Below, one piece after another: positions 61,266 to 64,000 of a stretch of DNA of 64,000 nucleotides (its first letter is position 1; every line of letters begins with the position of its first letter). The stretch comes from CAJCJE01 sp963818685 (GTDB lineage: Bacteria > Actinomycetota > Actinomycetes > Mycobacteriales > Pseudonocardiaceae). The translations under genes and the position numbers were made by a program. The DNA lies in assembly GCA_963818685.1 (NCBI GenBank), contig CAWFTJ010000004.1:248001-312000 (forward strand), in the 5' to 3' direction. The notes beneath the pieces were generated by a model. It ran no database searches and was not told the origin of the DNA. It saw only the letters and a program-made list of their open reading frames with translations.

Positions 61266-61330
61266 GCAGGGGCCTGCCGGCCGAGTCGCGGCAGGCTCAA
61301 GGTCACCGGCTGACGGTCATCGGTAGGGCG

Positions 61331-61370
61331 CAACGGGCGAGGGATGTTCGCGGACATCCCTCGCCCGTTG
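61331..61370. terminator. Perfect 17-bp hairpin terminator
   Basis: CAACGGGCGAGGGATGT (61331-61347), loop TCGCGG, then its exact complement (61354-61370). It lies 16 bases past the stop of the GH43 gene on the minus strand and after the Hsp70 remnant on the plus strand. Confidence 0.85.
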
Positions 61371-61386
61371 TGTGTGCTGCTGCTGG

Positions 61387-62853
61387 TCAGGAGAGGTTCC
61401 AGGACTGGTTCGCTCCGCCGTCTCCTGGCCACTGGTCGATCGCGGCACCCGCGGCGGTGGACGCACCGAACACGTCGGCGTACAGGCCGTTGAACACGTT
61501 GACCACGGTGTAGCCGCCGCTGACCGAATTCAGTGACCACTGCTGGCTCGTCGAGCCGTTGCAGGTTCCCTGGTCGAGTTGGACACCCTGGGTCGTCGAC
61601 TGGTTCGGCGCCTCAAGACATTTGCCGCTGTTGACGTTGACCAGTGTGAAGATGTCTCCCGAGACGCTGTGCACCGTCCATTGCTGGTTCGTGCCGCCGT
61701 GGTTGCTCCACTGGACGACCTTGGCACCGTCCGCCGTCGACCCGCCGCTGACGTCCATGACCAGCCCACTGCCGGCGCTCGCCAGATAGTGGGTGCTGCC
61801 GTCCACCGGTTCAGAGCCGTTCGCCGTCCACGTCCCGGCCGTCAGGTCGAGCGACCACGAGTTGAACCAGCTGATCGATGCCGTGGTGCCGGAGATCGTC
61901 AGTGGTAGCCAGATCAGCGGCGAGGTGCCGAGATTCGAGGTCGTCCACCGATCGCCCGCGTAGATGTAGGTCGTTCCCGATGATCCCTGCACGGTGATGA
62001 TGTTCGCGGTCTGGCTGTTGTACGTGTTCGTTCCGGGCTGAGCGACGTCGCTGAAACCGGTCCAGGGCCCGGAAAGCGACGTCGCGCTGGCGTACACGTT
62101 GTCGTTGGTGCCCCAGCCGGTCAGGTGCGACGCCAGCAGGTAGTACCGGCCGCCGGCCTTGACCATGGCGGGGGCTTCGAGGTCCTGGAACTGCGCGACG
62201 GCGCTGCTCACCGAGAGGTAGTCCGAGGAGAGCCGATAGATCCGCAGGCCGGCGTTCGGGTCCTCGCTCATCAGGTACGCCGAGCCGTCGGTGTCCTGAA
62301 AAAGGCCGATGTCGCGGCTCTGGTTGCCAAGGGGCGAGAATCCGCCGCGATAGGTGTACGGGCCGCAGGGAGAACTGCTGACGGCGACACCGACTCTTCT
62401 GTCGGTGTAACTGGAGTTGTCCACGTGCAGATACATGACGTACATGCCGGTCGAGGCGTTGTAGATGACCTTCGGACGCTCGACGATGCGATTGGGGCCG
62501 AGGTCACCGCTCCCCTGCCGCGCCAACGCCACGCTCCGGTAGGTCCAGGACCGCAGGTCGGTCGAGCTGTAGCACGGTATGTCCTGGAACGAGGTGTTGG
62601 CAGCCGACTCCCCGGTCTTGTCCTCGCCGAAGGCATACCAGGTGGCACCGACCTTGACGATGCCGAGCCCGTGCATCTGCAGCGGATTTCCGTTCTGATC
62701 CGTCCAAGCGGACCCGGGAGTGAAGGTCACCGTGGCCGCCGCGGCGGGGATCGCCGGGATCAGCGCGGTTGCCAGCCCGATGATCGCGGCGATCAGGACT
62801 CCTGCCTTTCGCCGCGTCCTTCTCGCGACCGCTTCGGGATTCCATGTCGACAT
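61387..62853 (-). CDS. Secreted GH43-type glycosidase with ricin-like CBM13
   Basis: 488 residues. A Sec signal peptide (1-39, ending IPAAAA) precedes a five-bladed propeller (about 45-340) with MHGLGIVKVGATWYAFGEDK, IPCYSSTDLRSWTYRSVAL, ERPKVIYNASTGMYVMYLH and DIGLFQDTDGSAYLMSED, close to the exo-beta-1,3-galactanase branch of GH43 as I recall it. A beta-trefoil CBM13 with QW repeats (GGTNQQWTVH, GSTSQQWSLN, GGANQSWNLS) follows. It would degrade arabinogalactan side structures of plant material. ATG at 62853 after GAGAGGA. Confidence 0.85.
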   Translation of the reverse strand: MSTWNPEAVARRTRRKAGVLIAAIIGLATALIPAIPAAAATVTFTPGSAWTDQNGNPLQMHGLGIVKVGATWYAFGEDKTGESAANTSFQDIPCYSSTDLRSWTYRSVALARQGSGDLGPNRIVERPKVIYNASTGMYVMYLHVDNSSYTDRRVGVAVSSSPCGPYTYRGGFSPLGNQSRDIGLFQDTDGSAYLMSEDPNAGLRIYRLSSDYLSVSSAVAQFQDLEAPAMVKAGGRYYLLASHLTGWGTNDNVYASATSLSGPWTGFSDVAQPGTNTYNSQTANIITVQGSSGTTYIYAGDRWTTSNLGTSPLIWLPLTISGTTASISWFNSWSLDLTAGTWTANGSEPVDGSTHYLASAGSGLVMDVSGGSTADGAKVVQWSNHGGTNQQWTVHSVSGDIFTLVNVNSGKCLEAPNQSTTQGVQLDQGTCNGSTSQQWSLNSVSGGYTVVNVFNGLYADVFGASTAAGAAIDQWPGDGGANQSWNLS

Positions 62854-63025
62854 GCGGCTGTCCTCTCGGGCGACGTTGCCGGTACAGCCGGGACGCAGCG
62901 GCCCCGGGCTCGTCGATCAAAGGCATTCCAGCTGTGGGTGCGTGATCCAGCTCTGTCGAACCGGTTCGCACCGCGGGTCCGACGGATGTTAGGGCCGACG
63001 TTCGCGGGGGGTCAATGGCGGTGTT

Positions 63026-63037
63026 CGAATCGATTCG
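63026..63037. promoter_or_regulatory. Palindromic candidate operator upstream of the GH43 gene
   Basis: CGAATCGATTCG is a perfect 12-base palindrome; a related half site GAATCGAATC follows near 63052. It lies about 175 bases before the GH43 start in a 277-base gap and could bind a LacI-type sugar repressor. Confidence 0.35.
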
Positions 63038-63130
63038 CTGAGCCGAGCGCGGGAATCGAATCAGACCGTGTTTCCCTGCCGATACGCGGTTTCAGCCGAC
63101 GCACTGCCGTCATGCGCGATCCGGAAAGTT

Positions 63131-63829
63131 TCAGCGCCCAAGTTCGTAGCGTGGGGTCTCGGCGGACAGCACCGTGGCATCGGTGGTCGAGGACCACACA
63201 GCCGTGAACTCGTCGGCCAGGGTGGCGACCAGCTTGGGCACGTCAGTGGCGGCCGTTGCGTGCATTGCCTCGGTCACGATCAGGACGGAGGTGGTCGTGT
63301 CGCTGACCGCGGACAGCCGGGCCTGGCGGTTGGTCCATCGGCGGGCGTGCGCGTTGCCGGCCTCGTCGGCGAAGATGATCTCGCCGGGTTCCGGGTGCTC
63401 GATGTCGCCGCCGAAGCTCAGGTATCGCTCGTCGCCGGTGGCGGGGCGGACGGTGATGCCACCGGTCACGTTGGCGATGTCGAACACCGCGATCGGCACG
63501 GCGAACGCCAGGGAGATGGCGTTGCACAGGTCGATGACCGGGTGGATGCCGGGCAGCTCGTGTTCCTTGCGGAAACGCCGCAGCAGCGACTCCGACGCAC
63601 ACCGGTACTGGGTCGGCTTCAGGCCCATTTTGGAGAACGCGCGACGCCACGCCTGGATCTCCGGGAACTCACCCTCGGACCCGGTCGCCAACCGCGCCGT
63701 CGCGATCTCGTCGAACCTCGCCACCTGGTCGGCGACCGTGGCGTCGTTCGTCAGGTGGTCGGCGGTGACCACGCCGGGGACCAGTTCCGGGAACTGCGTC
63801 CAGATGTCTGCTGAGTGCTGGAAATACAT
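63131..63829 (-). CDS. B3/4-domain protein (PheT-like editing fold)
   Basis: 232 residues. The chain matches stand-alone B3/4 proteins, related to the editing domain of phenylalanyl-tRNA synthetase beta: IQAWRRAFSKMGLKPTQYRC, ESLLRRFRKEHELPGIHPVI, DLCNAISLAFAVPIAVFDI and the C-terminal SVLIVTEAMHA. Such proteins may clear mischarged tRNA or unusual aminoacyl compounds. ATG at 63829 has only a weak ribosome-binding site. It precedes the LysE-type gene by synteny on the same strand. Confidence 0.82.
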   Translation of the reverse strand: MYFQHSADIWTQFPELVPGVVTADHLTNDATVADQVARFDEIATARLATGSEGEFPEIQAWRRAFSKMGLKPTQYRCASESLLRRFRKEHELPGIHPVIDLCNAISLAFAVPIAVFDIANVTGGITVRPATGDERYLSFGGDIEHPEPGEIIFADEAGNAHARRWTNRQARLSAVSDTTTSVLIVTEAMHATAATDVPKLVATLADEFTAVWSSTTDATVLSAETPRYELGR

Positions 63830-63845
63830 TCGACAACTTTCGGTT

Positions 63846-64000
63846 TCACGCCTCGGCGAACGCAAGGCTGGCGGCGAGGGCGACGAACGCACCTGCGAAC
63901 GAGCGGCGCATCCAGGTCAACACCTTCGGCCGCGACAGTACGTGATTGCGGATCAGTGACGCGAATTTCCCGTAGCCGAGGAACACCACGAAGGTGAGCA
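63846..64000 (-). CDS. LysE-family translocator, C-terminal fragment (runs off window)
   Basis: The last 50 codons of a membrane exporter: LTFVVFLGYGKFASLIRNHV, then SRPKVLTWMRRSFAGAFVAL and LAASLAFAEA before TGA. This is the usual C-terminus of LysE/RhtB amino-acid exporters. The gene ends 16 bases before the ATG of the B3/4 gene, so the two probably form an operon. Confidence 0.78.
   Translation of the reverse strand, partial: LTFVVFLGYGKFASLIRNHVLSRPKVLTWMRRSFAGAFVALAASLAFAEA

Noticed and set aside
63020..63070. tRNA-like TTCGAATC string near 63025
   Set aside because: No cloverleaf arms or acceptor stem could be formed around it.

Overview
The window is high-GC actinobacterial DNA, most likely from the Pseudonocardiales. 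Pointers are a mycothiol gene (mshB), gpgS, the actinobacterial type of dapD, a PimE-like mannosyltransferase, lpqW, an FdxC-type ferredoxin, ESX (type VII) secretion genes, frequent GTG starts and many predicted leaderless starts. No rRNA, tRNA, CRISPR array, transposase or phage gene was seen.

From 1 to about 48.8 kb the gene order is core genome and runs antiparallel to the Mycobacterium tuberculosis interval Rv1208 to Rv1098 (recalled from memory, not searched): gpgS, folP2, LOG, dapE, dapD, dapC, fdxC, mshB, lpqW, typA, a mutT-like gene, phhB, pimE, ychF, DUF6542, ispH, lipid-droplet protein, xseA/xseB, DUF4245, glpX, fum. Extra modules are inserted: a Tat-exported phospholipase C; a cytosine permease / 2OG-oxygenase / Fcy1-type cytosine deaminase operon; a CHAD protein; a tryptophanyl-tRNA synthetase behind a complete Trp attenuator; a two-component system facing a LolA-like protein plus ABC exporter, with a ladder of direct repeats between them; sbcCD; and an RmuC-like protein. 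The lysine/diaminopimelate genes dapE, dapD and dapC lie within the first 15 kb.

At about 48.8 to 49.0 kb, next to ligB, the core order ends in a 3' remnant of a poxB-type pyruvate oxidase gene. An accessory region follows: an AfsR/SARP regulator with a small cysteine peptide gene coupled to its 3' end, then a divergent ESX substrate cluster (PE-like protein, PPE-like protein, EspG chaperone, YbaB/EspL-like protein, giant Ser/Gly-rich WXG protein). It ends in two convergent genes that share an EspC-like N-terminal export module but have different C-terminal domains. One C-terminal domain carries the residue pattern of CD38-type ADP-ribosyl cyclase/NADase. The other resembles EndoU only remotely. 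This is the architecture of polymorphic toxins, yet no immunity gene lies beside either. No ESX core gene (eccB to eccE, mycP) is in the window.

The last 3.5 kb hold an Hsp70 remnant, a secreted GH43 plus ricin-type carbohydrate-binding enzyme, a B3/4-domain protein and the 3' end of a LysE-type exporter. Strong hairpin terminators mark most convergent gene ends. About ten genes have a TANNNT -10 box exactly 6 to 8 nt before an ATG/GTG, the pattern of leaderless mRNAs.
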